A stretch of DNA of 64,000 bases. It comes from Celeribacter ethanolicus. Lineage in GTDB: Bacteria; Pseudomonadota; Alphaproteobacteria; Rhodobacterales; Rhodobacteraceae. Shown here one piece after another: positions 37,009 to 46,739 of this stretch; position 1 is the first letter of the stretch; each line of letters begins with the position of its first letter. A model generated the notes under the pieces. The model searched no databases and was not told where the DNA came from. It saw nothing but the letters and a program-made list of their open reading frames with translations. The position numbers were made by a program, and so were the translations under genes. The DNA lies in assembly GCF_001550095.1 (NCBI RefSeq), contig NZ_LRUC01000011.1:62001-126000 (forward strand), read 5' to 3'.

Positions 37009-37479
37009 TCAAGAAGTCGGTGTCTCCTCTTCCGGGGGAAGGCTGTTGAACTCCTCCAGCAGATCGAGCAAGAGCCGATACTTCTCTGCCCCGAACCGCT
37101 GTTCGAAGCGGTCCGTGATTCCCCGGCTCATCGCACTGTACTCCGACAGCAGTCTGAGCCCCTCCGGGCAGATCGACACAACCTGCCGACGCCGATTGAG
37201 CGGGTTCTGAACCCGGGCGATAAGCTTTCTTTCCAGCATGGACTGGAGAATTCGCGATACGGAGGCCGGTTGCAGACAGGCGGCGCGGGCCAGTCCCTGC
37301 CCGGACATCGGTCCGGCCTCCGCAAGAACCCTCAGGATGCGCCATTGCGGTTCGCTGACCCCGGCCTCCGCCAGCATGCGACGAAGCGGCACGAGAAGTG
37401 CCTCCCGCGCCCGGATCAGGGCAAAAGGCAAGGCCCGTGTCGTGCGGGCCAATTCCACCTGCGGGAGACCGTCATCCAT
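37009..37479 (-). CDS. MarR-family regulator (HpaR-like)
   Basis: A 156-residue MarR regulator resembling homoprotocatechuate regulator HpaR. LPFALIRAREALLVPLRRMLAEAGVSEPQWRILRVL at the start and the winged helix QGLARAACLQPASVSRILQSMLERKLI are typical. AAGGA precedes ATG 37479; the frame is open further up but into the TRAP gap. It is downstream of the TRAP genes and convergent with hpaC, so it may control either unit. Confidence 0.85.
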   Translation of the reverse strand: MDDGLPQVELARTTRALPFALIRAREALLVPLRRMLAEAGVSEPQWRILRVLAEAGPMSGQGLARAACLQPASVSRILQSMLERKLIARVQNPLNRRRQVVSICPEGLRLLSEYSAMSRGITDRFEQRFGAEKYRLLLDLLEEFNSLPPEEETPTS

Positions 37480-37547
37480 AATGCATCGTCCTTCTCTCAC
37501 CCGTTCCAGCCCTTGCATACGGCCATATTTCGCATGGCCTGCATAGC

Positions 37548-38855
37548 TCATAGCAGCATAAGCGACAGTGCCGGCACGCTGACCAGCAGCAAAAGCCGCA
37601 GGATGTCCGCAATCCAGAATGGCACGATGCCGCGAAAGATCACGCCCAGAGGAATATCCGGCAAAGTGGCTCGCAGGATGAACACATTCATGCCCACCGG
37701 CGGGGTGATCAGGCTGATTTCCGTCACAACGACCACGACCACGGCAAACCAGATCAGGACGTTCTCCGGATCGGACAGCAGCCCCGTTCCGAAATCGAGT
37801 TGATAGATGATCGGATAGAACACCGGCACGGTCAAAAGGATCATCGACAGGCTTTCAAAGACACAGCCCATCATCAGATAGATCAGCACCATCATCGCGA
37901 TCACCGCCCAGGGGCTGATGTCCATCTCGTAGATCAGGTCCACCAGAGCGTCCGGCAGTCCGGCAAAATTCACGAAGGCAGAAAAGATTTCGGCCCCGAT
38001 GACAATCGCAAAGATCATGGCGGAGGAAATGACCGTTTCCCGGCAGGCCATCCAGAACCCCGCACGGCTGAGGCTGCGCATCATCAGCGCCAGCAGCAAT
38101 GCAAAGATCGCCCCCATGCCCGCCGCTTCGATAGGGGTGAAGAACCCGCCGTAAATCCCGATCATAATGAAGGCGAAAAGCGCCAGCGTGCCGAACACCC
38201 CCATCTTGTCCGTCCGCGACATCGGTTCGGGATCGGTCACGGGCGGCGCCAGATCGGGTTTGATCCGCACCGCGATCATCACTGCGAGCAGATAGAACAC
38301 CACCCCAAGGGCGCCGGGGATCAGCCCTGCGATGAACAGCTTGCCGATGTCGCTTTCGGTCAGGAGCCCGTAGATGATCATGATCACCGAGGGCGGAATG
38401 AGAATGCCAAGCGTGCCACCCGCCGCAATCGAGCCCGCCGCGAGACTGTCGGAATAGCCGAAGCGCCGCATCGGCGGCATCGCCACCCGGCTCATCGTCG
38501 CCGCCGTCGCCAGAGACGAGCCCGACACCGCGGAAAACCCGCCACAGGACAGCACCGCAGCGAGCGCAAGCCCGCCCCGCATGCGTCCGAACAGTCGGTC
38601 CGCCCCGGCAAAGAGCCCGTGCGCGATGCCCGAATGCGCGAGGATATTGCCCATGAAAATGAACAGGGGCACGACGGACAGCGAATAGGAAAAGCCGGTT
38701 TCGAACACGGCGCTGCCAACCATGGCACCCGCGGCATCGAGCCCGCGCATCCAGGCAAAGCCCACCGCGCCGACCACAGCCATGGCAAAGGCGATCGGCA
38801 CGCGGGAAAAGACCAGAAACAGCAGAACGACCAGGGCAATCAGCGATTCGATCAT
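37548..38855 (-). CDS. dctM: TRAP transporter large permease (DctM)
   Basis: A 435-residue membrane protein with about 12-14 helices that couples sodium gradients to uptake of the solute delivered by DctP. Typical stretches are SGSSLATAATMSRVAMPPM and GGTLGILIPPSVIMIIYGLLTESDIGKLFIAGLIPG. Gene overlap with dctQ (ATGA) places it in the hmg operon, so the cargo is probably an arylacetate or related acid. Confidence 0.92.
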   Translation of the reverse strand: MIESLIALVVLLFLVFSRVPIAFAMAVVGAVGFAWMRGLDAAGAMVGSAVFETGFSYSLSVVPLFIFMGNILAHSGIAHGLFAGADRLFGRMRGGLALAAVLSCGGFSAVSGSSLATAATMSRVAMPPMRRFGYSDSLAAGSIAAGGTLGILIPPSVIMIIYGLLTESDIGKLFIAGLIPGALGVVFYLLAVMIAVRIKPDLAPPVTDPEPMSRTDKMGVFGTLALFAFIMIGIYGGFFTPIEAAGMGAIFALLLALMMRSLSRAGFWMACRETVISSAMIFAIVIGAEIFSAFVNFAGLPDALVDLIYEMDISPWAVIAMMVLIYLMMGCVFESLSMILLTVPVFYPIIYQLDFGTGLLSDPENVLIWFAVVVVVVTEISLITPPVGMNVFILRATLPDIPLGVIFRGIVPFWIADILRLLLLVSVPALSLMLL

Positions 38856-39304
38856 GGGCGCATCTCCCGCATCAGACCAAAGAGCGCCGCGACGAGACAG
38901 GTCAGCGCGCCCAGAAAAGCAAACGGTGCCAGAGGAACGCCCATCGATACGGAACGGGCCCCGTCCGTGACCTGAGTGATCCCGAGCACCGCGAGACGCC
39001 AGGCGAAAAAGGCCAGCACAACCGCCGAGACGATCGCTGCCATACGCCCCATCACACGGGAAACGGCACGCGGCACAACGCTCACCAGCAGATCGACCTC
39101 AACATGCGCGCCCGCGCGGCTCACCAGAGGCAGGGCGACGAACACCAGCGCCCCGAGCAGAAGCTCCGTCAGCTCGAACGCCCCGGACAGCGGTGCGTTG
39201 AACAGGTATCGACCGATGACATCAATCCCCGTCACGGCCATGAGGGCCAGCAGCAAGAAAGCTGCCAGCCCCATCAGACCGTTTTCGATCCGTTTCGCGG
39301 TCAT
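38852..39304 (-). CDS. dctQ: TRAP transporter small permease (DctQ)
   Basis: A 150-residue protein with four membrane helices, opening with ALMAVTGIDVIGRYLFNAPLSGAFELTELLLGALVFVALPL, the usual DctQ signature. It pairs with DctM. It overlaps both neighbours by 4 bases. Confidence 0.9.
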   Translation of the reverse strand: MTAKRIENGLMGLAAFLLLALMAVTGIDVIGRYLFNAPLSGAFELTELLLGALVFVALPLVSRAGAHVEVDLLVSVVPRAVSRVMGRMAAIVSAVVLAFFAWRLAVLGITQVTDGARSVSMGVPLAPFAFLGALTCLVAALFGLMREMRP

Positions 39305-40326
39305 TGCGGCACCGTGACCCCGGTCATCGCGCGCAACCGGGTCAGGGCCGCCAGACCGTCTTCGTCCTCGGGCAAGGATTCAGCCCAGGTTTCCTCCTGC
39401 CGCTGTGCGGAGGCTTGCAGAGCCGTGAGAACCGGCTCGGGCGCCGGGTAGAATTCGATGTCGCTGTCCGCAAGCTCCTCGCGCGCGACCGCATCCGCAT
39501 CGTTCCAAGCCTGTCCGACGCGTTCGGCGAAGGCGAGACCGGAGATGGCGTCGATGGCGGCCCGGTCCTCGGGCGAGATACTGTTCCACTGGTCCTCGTT
39601 GACCACGAGGAACCATGTGGTGTTATACACGCCGCCGGGCACGGTCATCGAATATTTCACATCGTCCGCCAGGTTGAACGCGGTCAGCGCCTCATAGGTG
39701 AACGCCACCCCGTCGATCACCCCGCGCGACAGCTTTTCATACACTTCCGTCGAAGACATGAAGAGAGAGGTTCCTCCCAAATCGTCCACCAGAGTGCCGA
39801 CGTAACTGCTGGGCACCCGGATCTTGAGCCCCTCGACATCTGCGGGGGTTTCCAGCCGATGCTTGTTGTTGTGCAACAGTCCCGGACCATGGGTGAACAA
39901 GCCCAGAAGATGCGTGCCCTCATGTTCTTCGCGGGCATTCAGGTCTTCGGTGTAGACTGTCCAGAAGGCTTTGGAACTGGTGACGGCATCGTCGCCGATA
40001 AAGGAGAACTGACCCAGCAAACTGCCCTTGAACCGATCGTCCTGCGTGAAGCTGTGCAGGCCATAGGTGATGTCCGCGACCCCGTCCCTCGCCATGTCGA
40101 AATGCGCGGGCGGCGAGCCAAGGGGTTTGCCGAGCACCCGGATCGACACGCGACCCTCGGTGACCTGTTCGACGTCCTTGGCCCAGGGCTTGATCGCGTT
40201 GACCACGATCGGATGGCGCGGCGGCAGCCAGCTCGACAGCGCGAGTGTCACATCGGCGGCCTGAGCCGCCAGAGGCGTGAGCAGGGTTGTGATGGCCAAC
40301 AGGCCAGCTTGTGTCAGACGTTTCAT
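39301..40326 (-). CDS. dctP: TRAP transporter substrate-binding protein (DctP)
   Basis: A 341-residue periplasmic binding protein with a signal peptide ending near AAQAADVTL. LALSSWLPPRHP, GKPLGSPPAHFDMARDGVADITYG and the central LKIRVPSSYVGTLVDDLGG match the DctP fold, in which a conserved arginine pairs with the substrate carboxylate. GGGAGG precedes the start. It sits 80 bases after maiA, so it is probably co-transcribed with the homogentisate genes. Confidence 0.9.
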   Translation of the reverse strand: MKRLTQAGLLAITTLLTPLAAQAADVTLALSSWLPPRHPIVVNAIKPWAKDVEQVTEGRVSIRVLGKPLGSPPAHFDMARDGVADITYGLHSFTQDDRFKGSLLGQFSFIGDDAVTSSKAFWTVYTEDLNAREEHEGTHLLGLFTHGPGLLHNNKHRLETPADVEGLKIRVPSSYVGTLVDDLGGTSLFMSSTEVYEKLSRGVIDGVAFTYEALTAFNLADDVKYSMTVPGGVYNTTWFLVVNEDQWNSISPEDRAAIDAISGLAFAERVGQAWNDADAVAREELADSDIEFYPAPEPVLTALQASAQRQEETWAESLPEDEDGLAALTRLRAMTGVTVPQ

Positions 40327-40406
40327 ATGTTGTTTCCTCCCAGTTGAAGTCGGCCCCGCAGGCGGTCTCCTTCCCCCCGCGCGCCAGTGTTGAAGTACGG
40401 TTTTCG

Positions 40407-41048
40407 TCAGGCTCCCCGATCCGGGTGAACCCGGTCCGGATGGGCCGCCGCAAAGGCCGGCAGTCCGGCACAGGTTTCGGCGACCCGGGTGAGACGCGGC
40501 AGATCTTCTGTCGGCACCCCCCAACGCTCTGCATTGTACAATTGCGGGATCAGCACCAGATCGGCCTGGCTGAGACGCTCTCCCATCGCATAGGGCCCCA
40601 CGGCATCGAGCATCGCCTCGACAGCGACCAACCCGGGCCGGATGAAATGGCGCATCCATTCCGCACGATCCGTCCCACGACCGGTCAACTCCACCACATG
40701 CGCCGCGACGCGCTGATTGCAGACCGGGTGCAGGTCGCAGGCAATCGCCTGCACCACGCCCCGCATCTTCACCGCGACCGCCGGATCGGCGGGGCGCAGG
40801 TTGAGCCGCCCGGTGTCCTCAAGATAATCGAGGATCGCCATGGATTGCGTGAGCCGCAGCCCGTCGATGTCGAGCACCGGCACCAGGCCCTGCGGATTGC
40901 GCGTCAGATGCGGCGCGGTGCGTTGTTCCCCCGCCACGAGATCCACCGGCACCGCCCGGTAGGCGACCCCCGCCAGATTGAGAGCGATACGCAAACGGTA
41001 ACTTGCCGTCGAACGCCAGTAATCGAAGAGCACGGTCTCTGCGGACAT
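40407..41048 (-). CDS. maiA: Maleylacetoacetate isomerase (zeta-class GST)
   Basis: A 213-residue glutathione-dependent isomerase that converts maleylacetoacetate to fumarylacetoacetate. The active-site loop STASYRLRIAL replaces the common SSCSWRVRIAL; the catalytic serine is retained. NPQGLVPVLDIDG and LTQSMAILDYLED bind glutathione. AAGGA precedes ATG 41048. It lies between the MhaB-like gene and the TRAP genes. Confidence 0.92.
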   Translation of the reverse strand: MSAETVLFDYWRSTASYRLRIALNLAGVAYRAVPVDLVAGEQRTAPHLTRNPQGLVPVLDIDGLRLTQSMAILDYLEDTGRLNLRPADPAVAVKMRGVVQAIACDLHPVCNQRVAAHVVELTGRGTDRAEWMRHFIRPGLVAVEAMLDAVGPYAMGERLSQADLVLIPQLYNAERWGVPTEDLPRLTRVAETCAGLPAFAAAHPDRVHPDRGA

Positions 41049-41058
41049 TCTGTGTCCT

Positions 41059-41256
41059 TCAGCTTTCAACCGTGCCCCGGGCTGCGCGCAGCGCCTCGGA
41101 CAGGGTTTCGGCATTGCCGATCTGGTTCATCAGGATCAGGATCAGCCGGGCATTGAGCGCTTCGCTCGCCTCCCGGTCCAGCCCCTCGTGCGCGGCAATC
41201 AGCCCGGCATAGATATCATCCGGCGCCTCGACATTCGGTGTCAAAATCAGGCTCAT
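41059..41256 (-). CDS. DUF2783 small protein (MhaB-like coupling protein)
   Basis: A 65-residue acidic cytosolic protein of the DUF2783 family, paired 3' to a class A flavoprotein hydroxylase with a 4-base overlap. Size and context match MhaB, the small partner described for Pseudomonas putida 3-hydroxyphenylacetate 6-hydroxylase (MhaAB). The identification rests on size, context and my recollection of that system, not on alignment. A second copy is at 49689-49883. GGGAGG precedes the start. Confidence 0.75.
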   Translation of the reverse strand: MSLILTPNVEAPDDIYAGLIAAHEGLDREASEALNARLILILMNQIGNAETLSEALRAARGTVES

Positions 41257-42878
41257 GCTCGGCCCCTCCCCGTGGCCTTTCGCAGCGCGGCGCGCAGCTC
41301 GGTTTCCTCCCAGGCGGACCACCGCCCGGCGATATGCTGATCCGGGCGGATCAGGTAGACGGCATGAGAGCAGGTCCCGAGATAACGCGCGCGCAGCTCC
41401 GGGCCGATCTCCTCCGCTGACAGGCTCAGAACCTGTGCCGTGATGCCGTCTTCGGTCACCGGTTCCGGTGCCTCTGTTCCGAGCGCGAGAATCGTGAACC
41501 CTCCGCCCAACTGCTCCAGAAGAAAGCCGTTGTTCAGCGGCGCATCGGAACAGGGTGCTCCCGGACGGCTCCGCGCCGGGGCTTCGAGCAGGCCATCGAC
41601 GCTGTTGAGCGTCGAACCGTCATAGACGCAGGGCACCGACAAACGCCCGGAATTCACGAAGGGCCGGGCAAATTCATACCGCCCGGACAGGTCCAGAACC
41701 GCGTCCCGGAACATCCGGCTCACACCGGATTTCGGCGTGATGAAATCCGTCGAGCGGGTCGAATTGAGAATGTTCTCGTCGGCGCCGTGAATACGTTCCT
41801 GATCGTAACTGTCGAGCAGGCTCTCCGGTGCCTCGCCCCGCACCACCAGCCCAAGCTTCCAGCCGAGGTTGTCCACATCCTGAAGCCCGGAATTGGCGCC
41901 GCGCGCGCCGAAAGGCGACACCTGATGCGCCGCATCGCCCGCAAAGATCACCCGGCCATGGCGAAACCGCTCCATCCGTTTGCATTGAAACGTGTAGATC
42001 GACGACCAGACGATTTCATACTCCACATCCGCCCCCAGCATCGCGTCGAGGCGACGGCGGATGTTTTCCTCTTTCATCTCTTCCTTGCGGTCCACGTCCC
42101 AGCCGATCTGGAAATCCACCCGCCAGGTGTCGTCCGGCTGTTTGTGCAGCAAGGTCGAGGCACCGCCCACATGGGTCGGCTCGAACCAGAACCAGCGTTC
42201 GGTCGGGAAATCCGCCGTCATGCGAATGTCGGCGATCAGGAAACTGTCCTTGAACACCTTGCCCGAGAATTCATGGCCCAGCATAGCGCGCAGGGGCGAA
42301 TTGGCCCCGTCCGCCCCGATCAGCCAATCGGCGGCGATGCGATACGGCCCGTCCGGTGTCGTGATGTCGAGCAGCACATGATCGTCCCGCACCTCGACCG
42401 CATCGACCCGGTTCTTGCCCCGGATCTCGATCGGTGCGCCCGCCGCCTGCGCCTCGCGTACCCGCTCCACCAGAAAGCGTTCGAAATAGGGTTGCTGAAG
42501 ATTGATGAAGGCCGGGTATTTATGGCCTTCTTCCGGCAGGAGATTGAACTCGAACACCTGACTGTCGCGGTGGAACACCTTGCCGACATTCCACACCACG
42601 CCCTTGTCCAACATCGGCTGACCGCACCCGTAGCGGTCCGCGATCTCGAGACTGCGTTTGGAAAAACAGATCGCACGCGAGCCCATGCCGATGCCCTCGT
42701 GATCGTCGAGCACCACCACCGGTATCCCCTGCAACCCGAGATCGAGCGCGGTGGCGATCCCGATGGGTCCGCCCCCCATCACCACGACCGGGTGGCGCAC
42801 GATCTCCTCACTGTCCTGGTCGGCACAGCGCGCATAAGGATAAAGCCGGAAAGCCAGCGAATAGCGGTCCTGAAACAT
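41253..42878 (-). CDS. Class A FAD monooxygenase, MhaA-like (copy 1)
   Basis: A 541-residue flavoprotein hydroxylase. It has GGGPIGIATALDLG for FAD binding (about residue 34), the DG-type motif IGADGANSPLR, and RVIFAGDAAHQVSPFGARGANSGLQD. It probably hydroxylates 3-hydroxyphenylacetate to homogentisate for the adjacent ring-cleavage genes; an MhpA-like activity on hydroxyphenylpropionate is the alternative. GGGAGGAGGA precedes the start. It overlaps the DUF2783 gene. A paralogue of identical length (541 residues) is at 48062. Confidence 0.85.
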   Translation of the reverse strand: MFQDRYSLAFRLYPYARCADQDSEEIVRHPVVVMGGGPIGIATALDLGLQGIPVVVLDDHEGIGMGSRAICFSKRSLEIADRYGCGQPMLDKGVVWNVGKVFHRDSQVFEFNLLPEEGHKYPAFINLQQPYFERFLVERVREAQAAGAPIEIRGKNRVDAVEVRDDHVLLDITTPDGPYRIAADWLIGADGANSPLRAMLGHEFSGKVFKDSFLIADIRMTADFPTERWFWFEPTHVGGASTLLHKQPDDTWRVDFQIGWDVDRKEEMKEENIRRRLDAMLGADVEYEIVWSSIYTFQCKRMERFRHGRVIFAGDAAHQVSPFGARGANSGLQDVDNLGWKLGLVVRGEAPESLLDSYDQERIHGADENILNSTRSTDFITPKSGVSRMFRDAVLDLSGRYEFARPFVNSGRLSVPCVYDGSTLNSVDGLLEAPARSRPGAPCSDAPLNNGFLLEQLGGGFTILALGTEAPEPVTEDGITAQVLSLSAEEIGPELRARYLGTCSHAVYLIRPDQHIAGRWSAWEETELRAALRKATGRGRA

Positions 42879-42905
42879 GTTGTCCTCCTCCCTGAACCCC
42901 AGGCG

Positions 42906-43856
42906 TCAGCCCTGAAGGGCCTCCCACATTTCTCGGTCGCGTTCTGCGGTCCAGACGCGCGGCGTGTCGATGCCGCGGGCTTCGTCATAGGCACGCGCCA
43001 CGTTGAACGGCAGGCAGTGTTCGTAGATCGCGTAGTCGCCGAATTTGGCGTCACAAGATGCCCGCACCGCGTCCCAGGCCTCTTTCAGAGAGCCGCCACG
43101 GGCCACGATCCGCGCCACCGGCGCATAGGTGCTGTCGACAAAATCGCGGGTTGCGGCGATGGCTTTGCCGACCATCTCTTCACCCACAAGCGCGTCGCCC
43201 CGGCCCGGTGCGATGGACTTCGGCTTATAACCCGCGATGGCGTCGAGCGTGCCGCCCCAGTCGCCGAAATGCCCGTCGCCGCAGTAGCAGGCGGAGTGGT
43301 ATTCGACGATGTCGCCGGTGAACATCACCTCCTGATCCGGCACCCAGATCACCGCATCACCTGCGGTATGCGCGCGGCCGAGCGTCATGATGTCGACCCG
43401 GCGCTTGCCGAGGTAGACGGTCATCTTGTCACGGAAGGTCGTGGTCGGACGGGTCAGGCCGGGGATTTCCTCATGGCCCTGGAACAGGCGCGGGAAGCGA
43501 CCGAATTCGCTGTCCCAGTCCTCCTGACCGCGCTCTTCGACCATCGCGGCGGCTTTCTCCGACATGATGATCTCACGCGCTCCGTAAGCACTCGCGCCCA
43601 GCACGCGGACGGCGTGATAATGGGTCAGCACGACGTGGGAAATCGGCTTGTCGGTGACGGTGCGCACGCAGTCGATCACCTTGCGCGCCAGCCGCGGCGT
43701 CGCCTGCGCCTCAACGATCATCACGCTCTCGTCGCCGATGATGACGCCGGTGTTCGGATCGCCCTCGGCGGTGAAGGCATACAGCCCCTCGCCCACTTCG
43801 GTGAAGCTCACCGTCTTCTCTTCCAGGTCCCCCTGGCTCGCGAATGCTTTCGCCAT
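42906..43856 (-). CDS. MBL-fold hydrolase with altered metal motif
   Basis: A 316-residue metallo-beta-lactamase-fold protein. The first metal motif reads LTHYHAVRVLGA, so the two leading histidines of HxHxDH are kept but the Asp-His pair is Val-Arg. Later metal-type positions are present (GRAHTAGDAVIWVPDQEVMFTGDIVE). The motif variant seems to be a property of the subfamily rather than damage. The role in the hmg operon is unknown; thioester or lactone hydrolysis is possible. The start follows AAGGACAACGC. Confidence 0.82.
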   Translation of the reverse strand: MAKAFASQGDLEEKTVSFTEVGEGLYAFTAEGDPNTGVIIGDESVMIVEAQATPRLARKVIDCVRTVTDKPISHVVLTHYHAVRVLGASAYGAREIIMSEKAAAMVEERGQEDWDSEFGRFPRLFQGHEEIPGLTRPTTTFRDKMTVYLGKRRVDIMTLGRAHTAGDAVIWVPDQEVMFTGDIVEYHSACYCGDGHFGDWGGTLDAIAGYKPKSIAPGRGDALVGEEMVGKAIAATRDFVDSTYAPVARIVARGGSLKEAWDAVRASCDAKFGDYAIYEHCLPFNVARAYDEARGIDTPRVWTAERDREMWEALQG

Positions 43857-43930
43857 GTGCGTTGTCCTTTTTCTTCCGCCTGACGGAGCGCGCAGCATGG
43901 CGCCCCTGCGGGTTATCTGTTTTCAGAACC

Positions 43931-43957
43931 ATGGCCTCCGGACCATCCGGAGCGCCA
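43931..43957 (-). terminator. Hairpin between fahA and the MBL-fold gene
   Basis: The arms ATGGC-CTCCGGA and TCCGGAG-CGCCAT pair in the 116-base gap, with a short loop. No T tract follows, so partial attenuation or processing within the operon is more likely than full termination. Confidence 0.45.
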
Positions 43958-43972
43958 TGAGGAAATCGGTCG

Positions 43973-45211
43973 TCAGGCCGTCGGCAATTCGACCGCTGCG
44001 GCCGGACGCACCGTGCCGGAACAGGCCCCGAAGCCGATGCGATAGCCGTCGCCTTTTGCCGCGCCATAGAGCGTCAGCCTGTCGCCATCTTCCAGAAAGC
44101 TCCGGGGTTCGCCCGTGTCGAGCGTCAGAGGCTCCTTGCCGCCCCAGCTCAACTCCAGAAGCGAGCCGCGGCTATCCGGCGTGGTTCCCGAAATCGTGCC
44201 CGACCCCAAGAGATCACCCACCCGCATCGGACAGCCCGAGGTGGTGTGATGACAAAGCTGTTGCGCCGCCGAATAATACATATGGGTGTAATTGGTCCGG
44301 GCGATCACAGTCTCGGCCTTGCCCTCGGGGGCGAGCCCCACAGAGAGGTCGATGTCGTAAAGCATCGGCCCCGGTTCGGCGAGATAGGGCAACAACGGGC
44401 GTTCGCGTTCCGGCGTCGGGCGGCGGAACGGCTCCAGCGCGGCTTTCGTGACGATCCAGGGGCTGATCGTGGTCGCGGTGGCCTTGGCCTGGAACGGCCC
44501 CAGAGGTTGGTATTCCCAGGCCTGAATGTCGCGCGCCGACCAGTCGTTCAAAAGGACATAGCCAAAAATCATGTCGTCGGCCTCGGCGACGGAGACCATG
44601 CCGGAAGACGGTTGACCGACGATGGCCCCCATTTCCAGTTCCAGATCGAAACGTTGGCAGGGCGCGAAGACCGGCAGGTCCTGATCCGGTGCCTTGAGCT
44701 GGCCCAGCGGGCGCTGCACCGGCGTGCCCGAAACCACGACCGAAGACGCCCGCCCATTGTAGCCGATCGGGATCGACAGCCAGTTCGGCGGCAGGGCGTT
44801 TTCCGCGCCGCGGAACATGGTGCCGACATTCACCGCATGGTTTTTCGAGGCGTAGAAATCGGTGTACTCGGTCACGGCAAAGGGCATACGCATTTGCACC
44901 GTCTCCAACGGCACGAGATGCGGCTCCACGGCGGTGCGATGGGCTTCACCGGCCAGAAGCTCCGTCAAACGGGCCCTGAGTGCAGCCCAGACCTCGGGAC
45001 CGGCGGCCATGACCGCGTTCCAGGACGGTGCCGCAAACAAGGACGGGTCGAGCCCGTGATCCACCTGCACCACATCGAGCACGAAGGCCCCGATGGCCAC
45101 GCCCATACGCGGGCCCTGCCCGGCATCGAACACGCCATAGGGCAGATTGTTCAGCGGAAAATCGCATTCCGGGTCGTTTGCGCTCTCGACCCAGCTTCTG
45201 ATGAGACTCAT
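43973..45211 (-). CDS. fahA: Fumarylacetoacetase
   Basis: A 412-residue hydrolase that splits fumarylacetoacetate to fumarate and acetoacetate, the last step of the homogentisate route. Metal-binding FTDFYASKNHA-like residues (YTDFYASKNHAVNVG), DLELEMGAIVG and the VLLNDWSARDIQAWEYQPLGPF stretch are family signatures. GGGAGGAGA precedes the start, 57 bases after hmgA. Confidence 0.95.
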   Translation of the reverse strand: MSLIRSWVESANDPECDFPLNNLPYGVFDAGQGPRMGVAIGAFVLDVVQVDHGLDPSLFAAPSWNAVMAAGPEVWAALRARLTELLAGEAHRTAVEPHLVPLETVQMRMPFAVTEYTDFYASKNHAVNVGTMFRGAENALPPNWLSIPIGYNGRASSVVVSGTPVQRPLGQLKAPDQDLPVFAPCQRFDLELEMGAIVGQPSSGMVSVAEADDMIFGYVLLNDWSARDIQAWEYQPLGPFQAKATATTISPWIVTKAALEPFRRPTPERERPLLPYLAEPGPMLYDIDLSVGLAPEGKAETVIARTNYTHMYYSAAQQLCHHTTSGCPMRVGDLLGSGTISGTTPDSRGSLLELSWGGKEPLTLDTGEPRSFLEDGDRLTLYGAAKGDGYRIGFGACSGTVRPAAAVELPTA

Positions 45212-45268
45212 GTCTCCTCCCTTCCTTCTTGTGGTCAGGACGCCGGCAAACCGCCGCCGCCCTCCGCT

Positions 45269-46639
45269 TCATTTCTCCCAGTTGCCTTCCGGCGTCCCGT
45301 CAAAGCGTTTCTTCAGGCTGTCCCAGCAGTCGATGTAATCGTCCTGAAGCGGGGCCTCTGTCGCGGCGAACCGTGTCAGGTGCTGCGGGAAACGGGTCTC
45401 GAACATGAAGGACATGGTGTTGTCGAGCTTCTCGGGTTCGAGATCGGCGAATGTCGCCTTCTCGAAGGCATCGTTGTCCGGCCCATGCGGCAGCATCATG
45501 TTGTGGAGGCTCAGCCCGCCCGGCACGAAACCCTGCGGCTTGGCATCATATTCGCCGTAGATGTTGCCCATCAGTTCGGACATCACGTTCTTGTGGTACC
45601 ACGGCGGACGGAAGGTGTTTTCCATCGTCATCCAGCGCTCGCGGAACAGCACGAAGTCGATGTTCGCGGTCCCCGGCACGCCAGACGGCGCGGTCAGCAC
45701 GGTGAAAATCGACGGGTCGGGGTGATCGAACAGGATCGAGCCGACCGGGCAATAGGTCCGCAGATCGTATTTCACCGGCGCATAATTGCCGTGCCAGGCC
45801 ACCACATCGAGCGGCGAATGCCCGATCCTGGTCTCATGGAACTGGCCCTGCCATTTGATCGTCACGGTCGAGGGCGTCTCGCGGTCCTCGAAGGCGGCCA
45901 CCGGCGTCTTGAAATCGCGGCGGTTGGCCATGCAATTGGCCCCGATCGGCCCGCGCCCCGGCAGTTCGAATTTCTGGCCGTAATTCTCACAGACAAAGCC
46001 CCGCGCCGGACCGTCGAGAAGCTCGACACGATAGACAAGACCGCGCGGCAGAATCGCGATTTCCTTGGGTTCGAGGTCGATGACCCCCAGCTCGGTGCAG
46101 AACCGCAGACGCCCTTCCTGCGGCACCACCAGAAGCTCGCTGTCGGCGGAGTAGAAATAGGCATCCACCATGGATTCGGTCACCAGGTAGATATGCGTCG
46201 CCATGCCGACCTGAGTGTAGATATCCCCCGCCGTGGTCATCGTGCGCATGCCTGTCAACCAGGTCAGCGGCGCGTCCGAATGCGGCACCGGGTCCCAGCG
46301 GTACTGACCCAGGCTGATCACATCGGGATCGACACAGGGTGCGGACGCCCAAAGCGGCAGGTCGATCTTTTCATAGCGGTGCGAGTGTTTGACCGAAGGC
46401 CGGATGCGATAACACCACGTCCGTTCGTTCTGATGACTCGGCGCCGTAAAGGCCGTACCGGACAATTGTTCGCCGTAAAGGCCGTAGGCACATTTCTGCG
46501 GGCTGTTCATCCCCTGAGGCAGAGCCCCGGGAAGCGCCTCGGTTTCGAAATCATTGCCAAAGCCAGGCATGTAGCCTTCGTGCGCTGTGGAAATCCCAAC
46601 GGCGCGGGTCAGCCCCGAGATCGTGCTCATATCGTTCAT
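45269..46639 (-). CDS. hmgA: Homogentisate 1,2-dioxygenase
   Basis: A 456-residue iron-dependent ring-cleaving dioxygenase that converts homogentisate to maleylacetoacetate. [23 protein letters not shown] at the N terminus and [18 protein letters not shown] near the C terminus, where the iron-ligand histidines lie, identify it clearly. GGGAGGG lies 9 bases before the start. It is the first gene of the long minus-strand operon and faces a MarR gene across a dyad. Confidence 0.97.
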   Translation of the reverse strand: MNDMSTISGLTRAVGISTAHEGYMPGFGNDFETEALPGALPQGMNSPQKCAYGLYGEQLSGTAFTAPSHQNERTWCYRIRPSVKHSHRYEKIDLPLWASAPCVDPDVISLGQYRWDPVPHSDAPLTWLTGMRTMTTAGDIYTQVGMATHIYLVTESMVDAYFYSADSELLVVPQEGRLRFCTELGVIDLEPKEIAILPRGLVYRVELLDGPARGFVCENYGQKFELPGRGPIGANCMANRRDFKTPVAAFEDRETPSTVTIKWQGQFHETRIGHSPLDVVAWHGNYAPVKYDLRTYCPVGSILFDHPDPSIFTVLTAPSGVPGTANIDFVLFRERWMTMENTFRPPWYHKNVMSELMGNIYGEYDAKPQGFVPGGLSLHNMMLPHGPDNDAFEKATFADLEPEKLDNTMSFMFETRFPQHLTRFAATEAPLQDDYIDCWDSLKKRFDGTPEGNWEK

Positions 46640-46690
46640 TCAGAAAGCCCTCCCAGTCTGATCTGTCCTGTCTGATTATTGACATGTTGA

Positions 46691-46708
46691 TAGTTGCTTT
46701 TGTAACTA
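46691..46708. promoter_or_regulatory. MarR-type operator between hmgA and marR
   Basis: TAGTTGCTTTTGTAACTA is an 18-bp near-perfect dyad (TAGTT(G/A)C half-sites) centred 61 bases upstream of hmgA and 40 upstream of the MarR start. A TTGACA-like box overlaps it on the plus strand. Its position would let one MarR dimer control both promoters. Confidence 0.6.
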
Positions 46709-46739
46709 ACAAGGGTGTTTTTTGTATCGGGAGAGAAAA

